From Coniella vitis (Eukaryota > Ascomycota > Sordariomycetes > Diaporthales > Schizoparmaceae): 64,000 bases of DNA. Positions 21,641 to 33,346 of the stretch are shown in pieces; positions within the stretch are counted from its first letter, which is position 1; every line of letters begins with the position of its first letter. The notes under the pieces are model-generated. The model searched no databases. It saw only the letters and a list, made by a program, of their open reading frames with translations, and was not told the origin of the DNA. A program made the translations under genes and the position numbers. The stretch lies in assembly GCA_011317545.1 (NCBI GenBank), contig WUJK01000001.1, forward strand, positions 4,817,001 to 4,881,000, read 5' to 3'.

Positions 21641-23239
21641 TACATCCGGAAGAAGAAGATATTGGGGCGGCTTGGTTCCCCTCCCTGTAGTCCGGTATCC
21701 CTATCTCCGCTCTCCTCTTATACAGAGAGATATCTGAGACTCTTGAAAGGCGTAAAGACGGTAGGTATCCAAATATATGGTACGTCCTGCAAGACAGACG
21801 GCAACATGCACGCATGCACGCACGCACGCACGATCATAAAGGCCTCGCCAATCTCAAAAGAGTGGTTGGCCGCATATTCAATGGCCATAGTGGACTTTGT
21901 AGCTTGGTCCTTCTCGACATTTGTCCTTGTGTATGTGAATTTTGGAGATATTGTTCCAAGATTGATTGCATCCTTTCACCGACTGAACGAGTCTACATGC
22001 GAGGAGTCTAACATGTGATATGGGCAGACTCATCAATGACAGTGCGAAGGATCCTAGATACCTCGTATTCTGTAGAACCGTCTGCCGTCGTTCAGAAGAC
22101 TACCAAGACTAGCCATAGCCAGACCTTTTTTTTTTTTTTGTTGCCTCGCAACTTCTGTTGGGGCGCACTTGTATTTCACCAACTATGCATCAGACCTGCC
22201 CTGTCGTACGACATCTCTCCGCTTCTCCGCATACTCGCATCGGGGGGGTGTGAGACTTGTGGCGTATTCACCCTCGATCTTGCAAGCGCAATGAACACGG
22301 GGCGCTTCGTCTCGGCTGTCCTCACCGTAGCATTTCAACACTTACACAACAGTAGCAATGTCTCTCAAATATGCATAGGCAAACGAATAGAAAAGAAGAA
22401 AAAAAAAACACAAAGAAACATGCATGGCATACGTTGGAGCCGCCGCCTCCTTTTGGCCATACCAGCCAACCAATGCGGCTCCTTCGATTCCCAGTCTTCT
22501 CTTCTCCTTCCCCTTTGCTCTCCTTGCAGTCGGCCTGTTTCGCTGCTGTAGTACATAGCACGTAAGCGGTAGCTGCATGGAAGCTTCGTTTTCTGCTACG
22601 ATCCGATGGTCTGGTAGAAAGGATCAACGGTATCTGAAACATTCAGAACATTAAGGGCATTGTTCTGTTTGCTCAAATGCAGAGGAAACAGAGATAGCAC
22701 GGCCGGGGTCTGAACGTAATATTTGCGCCAATGATGCTTTGTGGCATTGTTGATGAAGTTTGCAACAAAGTGTAGGACTGTACGAAATATGAGTGCGGAC
22801 GGCAAGAAAGATATGCGCACGAAGATAAGGCGAGAAGGCCAACAGTAGAGCCAAGAATGGGATCCTGCGCAAATAAACCGCCGAGACCACGAATGTATTG
22901 CCTCTTAGTATCCACCAACGCCATCTCCATGCCCAAGTTTGACAAGAAACCAAGAAGAATAGCACCTCTTTAACAATGGCGCTGTCGTCTAAGCAAGAAT
23001 ACCGCCGAAATGAAAACAGTTGCAACGAATCATTTGTCGCAAAGAAACCCCCGGTTAAAAAGAAGCATAACCATAATAGTAATAATAACACCACCGCATA
23101 TTCGTTCTCTTGATCATTAAGTCTCGTCCTCTTGAAACCCCTTCAGAACCTCAATCTCGTGAGGATTGCGAGACTCGCCACTCCATTCGGATACCTTGGA
23201 TAACTTGCTTTCCAGGTAAGGACTTGGCGGCTGGTCTGC

Positions 23240-24400
23240 CTAGGACCGGCCGCTTTGTCGATATGGATGATTGGAGCGGCTCGGGTTGGTGGGCGATGCC
23301 TGAGTTCCTGATGGGGGAAACATTTCTGGATGCTCGGCAAGAAGATCATCCAAGTAGGCGCTAGGAGCACGTCCTCCAGCCTGCACGTTGAGGCTGGAGG
23401 TACTCATATTGTGACCGGGCGGGGATCGCTGTGGGCCGAATCCAGGAGACTCGGGTAAAGGCTGCGCCGACATCCTCTGTCCGTGGCCCCGTGAATCTGG
23501 ACGGAGGTTACTCAGACTGATTGCCGACCCGTTGGCTGCATCAACATTGTGCGGAGACGACTGGCCAGCGGCATAGAAGCCAGCGGGTAGGAATCGTGAT
23601 TCGCGGTAGGACGAGTCTCGGTTGGGAGCATCGCGGTAAGTCGAGTCACGGTTGCCAGCGCCTGCAGCCGTGGGCGAGAAGAAAAGGTTCGTCTGGGAGG
23701 GGGTTGCCGAAGGAATGGGGCCTCTGGTTGTCCTGCGGACACCTCTACCCGAGCCCACGTTCTGTGCCGAGCCGGATTCGTGATCGGTGTACTTGTAGAA
23801 AGGCGCAGGCGGCGTGGGGAAGGGCGCCTTGTCATTAGCAAGATGCTGAGCCATGGCGGCCTTTTCAACCGAGCGATGCAGCATGCAGGCAATGATGGCG
23901 CGCCAGAGCAAAATTGCCAGACCAAACGCGCCGAGGATGGCACCCACAGCAATGAAGACAGTTCCGTCTGGCACTGTAGATCTTTGCATGTACGGGGCGT
24001 CCGAGGTGGGAGGCACGGTGGCAGCAGGATACGTCGGAATGGACGTGTCAGCACTGGAGGAGCCGCTTGAGCTGCTCAACGTGGGCATGGTTGCGGTAGC
24101 ACTTGTGCTGCTCGTAAGGCCGGGCATCGAACCCGTGGAGGTGGCCGTATCATCGCTGCTGCTTGATGAAGTTGTTGTCGCATCGGTCGAAGTGGCTGAA
24201 GTCTTGGATGTGGTCGTTGTATCGCTACTGCTAGTGCTGGTAGTTGTGTCCGACGTGGCTGTTTTTTGGGATGTGGTTGTGGTGTCGGTGGCACTTGTAG
24301 TGGTTGTATCGGCGGCCACTGCTCCGGCAGAGAAGATGGCCAGGGCGAGGAGAGTCGATATCAACAGCGTACGCTGCAGAGAAGAGCGTGACGCCCTCAT
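23240..24400 (-). CDS. CSI2: Csi2-like Ser/Thr-rich single-pass membrane protein
   Basis: Single exon, 386 aa. Residues 1-30 are a signal peptide (TLLISTLLALAIFSAGAVAA). Residues 31-130 are almost wholly Ser, Thr, Asp and Ala and would be heavily O-mannosylated. A conserved juxtamembrane patch (PTSDAPYMQRSTVPDGTVF, about 141-159) precedes one transmembrane helix at about 157-183, then a 200-residue cytosolic tail rich in Ser, Pro and Arg with SRDS-like repeats. This layout and the patch match the fungal Csi2 family, which yeast work links to chitin synthase III function; here that role is inferred. A wall-stress sensor (Wsc/Mid2-like) has a similar layout and is the main alternative. No WSC cysteine domain is present. 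Confidence 0.7.
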   Translation of the reverse strand: MRASRSSLQRTLLISTLLALAIFSAGAVAADTTTTSATDTTTTSQKTATSDTTTSTSSSDTTTTSKTSATSTDATTTSSSSSDDTATSTGSMPGLTSSTSATATMPTLSSSSGSSSADTSIPTYPAATVPPTSDAPYMQRSTVPDGTVFIAVGAILGAFGLAILLWRAIIACMLHRSVEKAAMAQHLANDKAPFPTPPAPFYKYTDHESGSAQNVGSGRGVRRTTRGPIPSATPSQTNLFFSPTAAGAGNRDSTYRDAPNRDSSYRESRFLPAGFYAAGQSSPHNVDAANGSAISLSNLRPDSRGHGQRMSAQPLPESPGFGPQRSPPGHNMSTSSLNVQAGGRAPSAYLDDLLAEHPEMFPPSGTQASPTNPSRSNHPYRQSGRS

Positions 24401-25820
24401 CTCGGGCTCGGTTGATTGGATACGGGGCGTGAGCCTGAAGGGACGAAGGAAGGAAGGGAGGCGCCCCTAGGTGGCACACGGCGAACCAAAATGAGCAGAC
24501 CAGGACTCGATATGATGGATACCCAAAAGCCCAAGACTCGTGGGAAAAGGACAGAAACACGCAGTCTAAGAAAGCGCGAGGATGGCAGACACTCTCAGGC
24601 CATTCGCGGTACTGGGCCGTGGTGTTGTGTGCGGTGTTGGGAAGGAGAAAGCGTTGGAATGGAGGAAGAGAGAGGTGGATTGTAGCGAGGGCGAGTGGAG
24701 AGGGATTCAACCCGCCGAGTCCACCCACATGGGGCCCCCAAGAGCAGATCGCAGCGGCCCTAGCAGCCCCAGCAGCCCCAGCTAACCTGAAGAAACGAGC
24801 CCAGTGCTGTCTGGCTGTCATAGTACGAAGGCTCCACGGCCACTAGGCCACCATTGGGGGGATCATGGGGGATCCACATGGCCTGCAAAGGGCGTCAGCA
24901 GGTACAGCACAGCCAGGGGCAGTCACAGAGAAAGGAAGGCACGGTGTGCAGGGCAGGAAACAAAGAGACATTACATACTACCTAGGTATGTACTGTGCTA
25001 TAAGAAGGAAGGAGAGGGCAGGTACGTACATCCAATCATCACAGCCAATGCATACTGCCTCACACACAGCTGACAGGAAACGGCAGGAATGGATTATGCA
25101 GCGGGAAAAAAAGGGGCCCAAAAAGAAGGACTAAGGTCAGATAAATTGCTTACATGGTGTCACATGTGTATTCGGAAATTCTTCTGTGCATCTGTCAGCC
25201 AACCTGCATACTGAAGTCAAGATTAAAAGTCTGGCGAATTGCCAACCATCTGCAACACTCATGCTTGCGCTTAATGTTTGTCTCCTAGAGCACACTACTG
25301 TACGCTTATCTTCATGGCCAATCCCATATACGGGAATCTCGCACTGCGCGCAAAACTGATCTTCAAGGAATGAATGCGATGGGGCGGTGCGGCGATCAAC
25401 TGATCGATCCAAGAAATGCATTGTATCTGCAGTTTGCCGCTAACACCTTCTGGGCTTCAAACTGGGCTCAGACGCGAGACCCTGAAGACCGCTGGCATAG
25501 CGCATAGGTCCTGAAAGGGACGCATAGCAAGCAGTGAGCGCTAAGTCCCAGCACTCCGTACTGGGCTTGCTAGCGCTAGAGGGCCAGCTGCCACTGTGCG
25601 GTCTCAGCCTTGACAAACCGGCATCGTATTCGCGCACTACTTGCACTACGTACCTCGGTATGTACTATGTACAGAGTACGACAGCCCGGATAAACTGATT
25701 GCCGACGCCTGCCGCTGCCCGGGGAACTTTTTCAGTTTGCGACGCTCATAGCCCATAGCATCACCACCAGCTCTACTAGACGGCACCTGAACAGACTCGA
25801 CTTCATACAACCACGCAAAG
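24401..25820. promoter_or_regulatory. Divergent intergenic region between CSI2-like gene and FCF1
   Basis: Both start codons face outward from this 1.4-kb space. It contains a TACCTAGGTA palindrome at 24979-24988 and a TACGTACCTCGGTATGTACTATGTAC cluster at 25648-25673. No supported ORF. Confidence 0.5.
24979..24988. repeat. TACCTAGGTA palindrome
   Basis: A perfect 10-bp palindrome flanked by near-symmetrical ACATAC and TGTAC. The same core occurs at 31859-31868. Confidence 0.85.
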
Positions 25821-26643
25821 ATGGGTCGCGCAAGGACAACGAGAAAGTTCGGTGTTAGTAACGGCCTTTACATGTCCCAAGCCAGTCTGCTGCAGCATCC
25901 AACTCACTCCCTCATCCTTTTAGGAAACCAAGCGCATCATTGGCAAACGCGATGCCCGCCTGAAGGAGAACAAGGAAAAGGCCGACATTGTCCAGCAGAC
26001 CAAGAAGAAGGCTACCGCAAATGGCGAACTCAGTATGCCCACCCTCGATCTTGACTGACCCAAAACTGCACAAAGCCGGCCAGACGACTAACTTGCAAAA
26101 CTTCACCAGTTCGAGAACTGCCCCAGGCGCCGTCGTCCATGTTCTTCCAGCACAACACCGCCCTCGTCCCTCCCTATCAGGTCATTGTCGACACCAACTT
26201 TCTATCCCACACTGTCTCCCGCAAGATTGAACTGTTGGAGGGCATGATGGATGCCCTGTACGCGAAGTGCGAGGTTCTCATCACTTCGTGTGTTATGGCT
26301 GGTAAGCGTCCCGCCTATGAATCTCGTCCGTTTTGCGCATGGATCGCAGATCACTGACTCACTCATCTTTGCAGAACTCGAAAAGCTTGGACCGAAGTAC
26401 CGAATTGCCCTTCGCATTGCCCGTGACGAACGGTGGAAGCGCTTGCCCTGCGAGGGCGTCCACAAGGGAACATATGCCGACGACTGCATCGTCGACAGAT
26501 GCATGAAGCACCGCATTTACATTGTCGCGACCAACGATAAAGACCTCAAGCGCCGTCTTCGCAAGATCCCTGGTGTGCCTATCATGGGCGTGGGCAGGGG
26601 CAAATATGTTATTGAGCGGCTTCCAGATGCCCCTTCGACCTGA
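25821..26643 (+). CDS. FCF1: Fcf1/Utp24 PIN-domain rRNA processing endonuclease
   Basis: Four exons: 25821-25853, 25924-26032, 26110-26301 and 26375-26643, giving 200 aa, close to yeast Fcf1 (189 aa). The start MGRARTTRKFG joins ETKRIIGKRDARLKEN, then IRELPQAPSSMFFQ. The PIN domain begins VIVDTNF with the catalytic Asp at 75; GTYADDCIVDR supplies further acidic residues, and KDLKRRLRKIPGVPIM is the characteristic C-terminal motif. Fcf1 is a nucleolar component of the small-subunit processome and cleaves pre-rRNA at sites A1 and A2. Donor 1 is an unusual GTTAGT; the other donors (GTATGC, GTAAGC) are normal. All joins restore the family sequence exactly. Confidence 0.96.
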
Positions 26644-28011
26644 GAAGCGCTGCTCTTATTACTACTACTGGCAAACTTTTTGCCACCTCTGAGTACAATT
26701 TGGAAAAGGTACCGACGAGGGCGTGGAAACAAACCGAGCCCACTGTCCTTTATACACCCCAGCCTTTGTAGAGGAGGCATTGCCGCGCGCGTGACAATAC
26801 GGTCCACGACACTGGAGTCGCCCAGCGGCAGCTCCAAAGACAGCAAATGGGCCTTCGAAGTCCTTGCAAGGTATAACACCTTCCAGCAGTCTCAACCCTA
26901 CCCATCAGCCATGTGGTTGGAGCGGGTCAAACTCAAGGAATATGCCGCCAGCGAACGCGCCTAAAGGTTGGTCAAGTTTCGGATGCGGCTGGCGCGCTTC
27001 CTATCAGCTTCGATGCCGAACGACGTTTAGAAGCTGGATGTTTCGTGCGATGTGTAAACGCGAGGCAATGCAGTCATTCAATTACACATATCACCGATCT
27101 CTAGCAACCCCTGGTCCAACCCATCGGAGCGCGTATCGAAATATCACGACGAAGGAGAAGCGAAGTAGCAGAACATCAAGGCCCGCATCAAGTGTCCGGG
27201 TCTAATTCCTCTGCAAGGTTGGGAAGCAGCTCTACAATTATGTTACCATAGAGTAGATACAAAAAAATTCCCTCCAATCACAAACTTTTTTCTTGTGTCA
27301 AAACGACATTCAGCCATAATCAAGGCAAGGCAACCCTTGAGAAAAACGACCAACTTGCTTCGTTTACTGAATGATGGTCGTATATCTTTGTGGGATTTTG
27401 CGGTGTCCCTGAGTAATTACGAAACCTCTACGGAGTTGTTCTATTGCAATGCAGTCCAATTGTGTGGCAAATTCTCTCTCCCTTCCCATCTCTCCCTATA
27501 CGTATGAGAAAGTCACATTTTAAACGTATGTGACTCAACAACGAGGACTGCTTGACTTCGACGGTGCAAACACTAAACTCGAGACATTGCCCTTGAAACT
27601 ATTCGTTTTAAGGGAGAATAAGTGCGTGACGCGTGGTATATCACCCCACAACTTTACTCGGATCTCGTTTCTTTGCGAGTAATACATCCCTCCTTTCGAG
27701 GGCAAGGTGGTAACTTATACAACCGCAAGACCTTCGGCAGGTAAAGAAAAAAGAAAATGAAAAAGAAAAAAAGGTGTGTATATCCATAGTATCCACGCCG
27801 ACTTGAGCGAACTCCTTACTTGGTCAGGATCGAAAAATCAACAAAGGCGAAACAACCACCCAGAACACTACCATTGCTGAAGACGCGCATATATGGTATA
27901 TATGTAAGATCATACCAAATGCGAGTGCAGCTATCTCTCCTGCACTGCACCAACCTCGTAGCAAAACGAGCAATCTACCGAAACGGGTGTATGATTGGGA
28001 TATCGAAATGC

Positions 28012-28149
28012 TCATAGCGGCCATGGTTCCCAGTACAAGGACAGTTGAACCAGCAGCAACAGCAGTAGCAGCAGGATGAGGAGTAAGAAGAGCCAAAGGC
28101 CCCAAAGCATCATGCACAGCCAAACATGACGGAAGGCTTGTTTCTCCAT
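28012..28149 (-). CDS. Candidate small membrane ORF (45 aa), unproven
   Basis: The frame starts ATG at 28149 and ends TGA at 28012. It reads MEKQAFRHVWLCMML, then a Trp/Leu stretch with a run of about 20 almost purely aliphatic residues, and ends SLYWEPWPL. This is a clear single hydrophobic helix with a basic N-side and aromatic belts, but the Leu run comes from a CTG/TTG-type repeat, so chance is possible. I do not recognise a family. It sits alone in a gene-poor region. Confidence 0.25.
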   Translation of the reverse strand: MEKQAFRHVWLCMMLWGLWLFLLLILLLLLLLLVQLSLYWEPWPL

Positions 28150-31100
28150 CCTTCTACGGCCATAGCGAAATATCTAGATAACTTTGATCCTACGCTCTAC
28201 TCGCATGACACCAATCGTACATAGACCAGACAACACCCCCGTCAAGGTTGAAACGTGAACAGTCTCTTCCCTCCTCCATTCCTTCACCACCAAGTCAGAT
28301 CAATGAGCACTCAACCTCAATGAGACCAATCCACAAGCCGGGGAGTAACTTTCTCGCACCGCATCTCGTTCACCGATACTCTCTGCTTTTTGTTATCTAA
28401 TTTTCTTTTTTGTGAGCGACTGATGACACGAGGAAAGAACAATATCAGGGGGGGGGTCCTACACTCTTTTCTCCGTTTTTGATTGGGATAGCAGAAGAAT
28501 AACCATGGATTTGTGGTATTACTCTTGGGCGCTACGTACGTTGAAGAGGTCAATGATCCAAGCTGTAATGGAGTGACTTCCATTTGAGAAGAGCTAAGCC
28601 CCCGAGCCTCATCCCTTGGAACACACCGGAGTTGTAAAGAGATATTCGAGTGTTAGACTGCATGGGCGAAAACATTTAATCCCTCAATGGTGAGGATTTC
28701 TGCCACTGAACCAAAGGCGCAACGCAGTGCAGTACATATGACCCAAGCATTATCAAGAGTATAATATCAAAAGGGCAAAGCAGCAATATGCCACCACTGG
28801 AAATCTCTGAATCTTTTTATAAAAAAAAATTTTTTAAAAAAAGAAATAGACGTAGTTGCTTCCCCTCGCGTTGGGGTCACCATGGTCCCTTTTCGAGTGA
28901 GCGAGCGGCTGGCCGCGTGCGTATATTTCTGTATATATAGCGACATGTAGGCACAATGGACTCATTTTCTTGTCCCCCAAAGTGCGTACTGTAATTGTAT
29001 CTTAATACACCTCGCCCAAATTTCACCAAAGGTAATGTTGGTCTCACACTCGAGTTTGGTATTTTGTGCTTCAAATCAGCCAGGTCGAGTGATATCATTA
29101 GCTATTGACAGACCAATGCTTGGTCGATCAAGAGATTGAAAGTTCAATATATAGTACTCAATGGTCTTGATCTTGCGACTTTACAAACCAAAAGTGCAGT
29201 GCAAAACTCGACGCACGATCACGGCCAGAGACCACAACAATGATGACGACGATCACAGCAACAAGCACTCGGCAGCACCAACACCGACTACAACAAAACA
29301 AACTTGACGAATTCGGGGCTGGTGATGGAAAACGCCACTATTCTTGGGCTCTGCTCATTGGTTTTGCGCCCGCTGTCGTTATTCGTCAGCCCTCTCATTT
29401 CTTTCTCTTCGCTCAGATGTGACTAATGGATTTCCTGCTGCTGTAGTCCGTGGAACTGACGCGGCCTAGCAACCAGAAGATATCCATGAAAGGGGACAGA
29501 CTAGGTCATCCAAATCATCTGATGTTACCTTTGTGCAAGCCAGACTCGTGATTGATACGGGGCCCCTATTGACGTAGGCGTTCTTTGTACTGCTTGTACT
29601 GAAACTTTATGCTGACGTGCTTCCCCGAATTGTTGAGCGGATGAGGGGTTCATTGGCAACACTCGTTGTAATGGGTGCCTCGAAATGCATTTGGTTTTCT
29701 TTGGGTGGTACAGGGTAGTGACACCACAAACGTTGTTAGCCTTTCCATAAGACAAGACTCTGCATATAATCTTCATTCCCACTGAAGAGGCTTCTAGCTT
29801 GAGCACACCCCCCGTGGCGATTTCAGGACCTTGTCTTGCTTCAGGACACTGGTCCGGATGACCCATCGTCCAATAAATCGAATGGCACATGGTTATCTGA
29901 CCCGGGACGAAACGCTTAACGGCATCTGCTTAGGCAGAAAGGCTTGCGACGTTGTCTAGTCATATCAGTCTGGAACTCTTTACTATGAATGTATACTCCT
30001 GTGTATTGTACAATACTAGTAGTACGTACCTGGGTCATTGCGTCGAGGAACTGGTTCCCCGCGCACCCTTGATATCATCGCGGTCGAAAAGTCCGGGTGT
30101 ATAATGAAGTGCGATAATGACAGGGAGAGTGACCTTGGCGCAGATATTCAGGCTACCTAAGTAGTCTACTACTTCCGAGATATTTGCCCTGGGACGCTTG
30201 TTTGGCTCCACCACATCTCTTAGCCGCCAATTCGTTGCGATAGGCGCAGAGTATATAGAACCATGTGCTATGTATATGGTATGTGCTAGTAAAGAATGCC
30301 GATGGATACTGCGTATTAATATGCTTACCTGCTGTCTGTGAGCTGTCCAGGCTTGCGCAGCGTGCTCGATACGAAGTAGGTACACCCAAAGGAGTGCCTC
30401 GACGAGAGCACCTTGTTGTGGGTTAGCAGCAAGGTAGGATACAGAGTGTACATAATATGTACGTGAAAAGAAGAGAGCTCGTTACTACCTGCTCACGAAA
30501 ACCCTTGCAGAGGCCAGGCCTTTTGTTCAAAGATCCTGATAGGAGCAAGTGGTATAGCAGATACTCACGAGTGTGCTACTACATGGTATGTACACCATTC
30601 TTCACGTCACACAGTCAAGCTATCTCACAGTAGTAGCAGTGGCATGCAATAGTAGCTCCTCCGCGGAGAAGCTGGCCCCGGCTACCCAGGCTGGGCAATA
30701 GTGTGGCATGTCTCATGACGGCATGGGGTCTCCGGGCGCTGTCTGGACTAGTCCGCCCTCTGAGCAGAGGCCCCGACGCTTGTGCGTACGTAAGAGAATT
30801 GAATGGTGCGCGGCGCTGCTGTGCAAAAGTACAAAGGTAGCGGGCCAGAGCGGCCCTCGCGCGGGCCAGAGAGGTGAGCAAACGAGCACTGGTGACATGA
30901 GAAACTGGCGATCCAGCAGGGCTGTTTGTCGCAGCCTCGAGACAACCTTTTGTGCTGCCGTATCTGCCTTCGTTGTCGTCTTGGATTGCCCGGCAGCTTC
31001 CAGCCGTTGCTGTCTATCACTGTATCAAGCTGTTGCATCGCTTATCCAGCAACTTCTCTCCAACAAGTGCATTCCCACAAGCTTGACGCAGTCCGGCAGT

Positions 31101-31574
31101 GTTTCGCAGGCTTATGTCGACAACCCAAGATGGCATCCAGGAGTTGGATCGCGCATGGTGGGCTACCCTGGCGGCTCACTGCAGGTGCAAGACAAAACAT
31201 GCTCCATGCTGTCCTTAAGGTAGGTCTCGCGGATGGTGAGCGGGCAGGGTGCATCTCTAGTGTTTCTCTGGCAAAGATGGACCACGAGCAACCGACGCGC
31301 GGGCAGCATTGAGAAGGGGCGCCGTTGTCGCAACTGAGGCCATCGTCGGCTCGAGATGGGCCTGGGACGCGTTGGGTTCAATCACTCGGCAACCCTGTGC
31401 CGCATTTCGTAACATTGAAGATTGCTAGCGACACGGACTAGCGAGGCAGGTGTCACACATTCGCAAAGAGAGGTTCGTCTTGTCGAAAGAGTCGGATGGT
31501 AGGGTGGGACAGGAGCTTGGGTTGGGTTGGGTTTTGGGTTATCTGGTTACGTCTAGCTTAGGCTCGCCGCGGTT

Positions 31575-31601
31575 GGGCGGTTGGGCGGCTGGGTGGGCGG
31601 G
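31575..31601 (+). other. Putative G-quadruplex motif
   Basis: Five GGG runs separated by loops of 5, 5, 1 and 1 nt on the plus strand, in a GGTTGGG/GGGCGG repeat context beginning near 31518. This meets the usual G3-loop-G3 definition of an intramolecular quadruplex. Confidence 0.75.
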
Positions 31602-31858
31602 AAGGTCTTTAGTGGTGTTGAGGGGCAGTCCTCGGCAATAACTGCAAAGCAGACAGCGTGTTAGGCCCGGTTGAGCCGCAGGACCGCAGGTGGCGAGCAG
31701 CGAGGCGGGATATTTTACTATGTACGCGTGCTCATCAGTGGCCGAGATGCTATGACATGCCCCTGTTGGCCCCGACCTGGCCTTGCTGCCTCGCTATCAG
31801 TACGTATCTCGAAGTACTTTGTACAAGGCACTTCAATACTGGCCGCTTCACACCGCAG

Positions 31859-31868
31859 TACCTAGGTA
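31859..31868. repeat. TACCTAGGTA palindrome
   Basis: Second copy of the 10-bp perfect palindrome also present at 24979. It is flanked by AGTACTT and AGTACTACTA strings. Confidence 0.85.
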
Positions 31869-33331
31869 GCAGTACTACTACGGGCGCTGCCCGGCCGGAC
31901 CTAGCAGAGCCCATGTGGAGGGCAGGTACGAGCATGCGCACTGCATGTAGCACGATGTACTCAGTAATTAATGCTGCAAAAGGCAGGAATGGCTCAGTAT
32001 CTTAACTTCAGATGAGCGCACTCTGCAGGGTGCACCAAGCAACAGCGCGCACGACCCAGGTACTTTGGAAAAACGTACCTCTGCTCAAATGCCTTACCGT
32101 ACCCAGGCATGCCATAGTACCTGGATTCTGGCTGCTCAGGTGCTTGTACTTTTGTACCTTTCGAGGAGTTGCGACGGTTTCTTGCAAGCACTTCCTCCCC
32201 CATAACAACAGCAACAGAAGCGCATTTTGCACAGCCTCGACGGGAGATCGAATCGAGATATCGAATGGAGCCATGTGCATCGGCCCTGGGCAACGACACG
32301 CCCAGCCCGAAGAATGCACAAACAGGAAAACCAGCGCGAGAATGAAAATTTTTGAGAGTGCAGGAGACGAATGAACGCTGGATCGAGCGCCCCCTGACCA
32401 ACTTGCTGGATTCTTTTACCTAATGCCCGCGACAGCGCTCTCAGTGTCATCCACTACCTCCCTACTATGAACGGCCCAGCCCCGCAGAGCCTAGCGAGCA
32501 ATTTGGTCAGCGGGCGGGATTGATGCTTGCCCAGCGAAGAGCAGGACCACGTGTACTTACATGCGGGCGCGACTGCGAGACTAGAGTCACAAAGAAGAGC
32601 CACAACTGGACGACAGCGAAACAAGCTGACCAGCAAAACGACAGGAGCGGGAGGGCGGGTTTTGATAGGCAGCATGGCTTATCGGTTGGCCGCTGATTGT
32701 CCAGTCCTTTGCACATACACAATACTGGACTATCAGGCGCAGGGCAGACCCCGAGTAGCCCGTCCAGGCCAGTCTGCTTTCGTCGTTTGGCTCGCGCATC
32801 GCATCATGCCTTATCTCTGGGCCTGGGATTTGCTGTCTCCCCTTTCTGCTGGGGGCGTGTCAACTGATGTTGGGCAGTATGTCTCTCGTGTTGCTTCTTC
32901 TCCTATTGTGGCTCTCGCTCGCTGTCTCTGGCTCGAGACGGACTGATAGCATGCTTGCTGGGCTAACGAGCGGGCGCGGGCTTGCGTAAGAGATGGCTTG
33001 GGCTCCATTCAAGCCCCTTTGTTTCGCTGTGTGGTTCGTTGTGTTCCCTGCCAGAATCACCGGGTTCACCGACGCCAAACTGCACAGGTTGCTCTCGCGT
33101 ATGGATAGGATGTACCTGGGCACAAGTATCGCTGATAAACATTCGTCACAGTGGCTGGACTGGTAATGGGCTCTTTTGACGTCTGGACAATGTCTCAGCA
33201 ACGGAGGCCAGTGGCCCGACACCATCGATCCCACCCCACCCACTTTAGCTTATCCTGTCCCTTATCCTCCGCATTACGGACGGCCGATTTGCAGGGTGCA
33301 TGCAGAGTACTGGCGCTGCTAGTACCCATTG

Positions 33332-33346
33332 AAGTACCTGGTACTT
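33332..33346. repeat. Inverted repeat AAGTACC-T-GGTACTT
   Basis: Seven-base perfect arms around one base, member of the dispersed TAC/GTA palindrome family. Confidence 0.85.

Larger units (their letters stand above)
17634..23239. other. 5.6-kb gene-poor interval
   Basis: No frame here shows protein-family motifs or consistent codon use. The first kilobase holds the esterase promoter. Further features are the palindrome at 18826, a (TA)17 tract at 21603, T-runs near 22124-22139 and GCAC repeats at 21811-21832. The minus-strand frame 22651-23094 is hydrophobic but looks like a low-complexity translation and may lie in the CSI2-like 3' region. Confidence 0.5.

Noticed and set aside
21811..21832. 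GCAC/GCATGCAC repeats as a possible CRISPR-like array
   Set aside because: Simple short tandem repeat with no spacers; CRISPR arrays are not expected in a fungal nuclear genome.
22651..23094. Hydrophobic 147-codon minus-strand frame
   Set aside because: Hydrophobicity comes from T-rich sequence; a second overlapping frame is equally open and no motif is seen. It probably lies in the 3' region of the CSI2-like gene.
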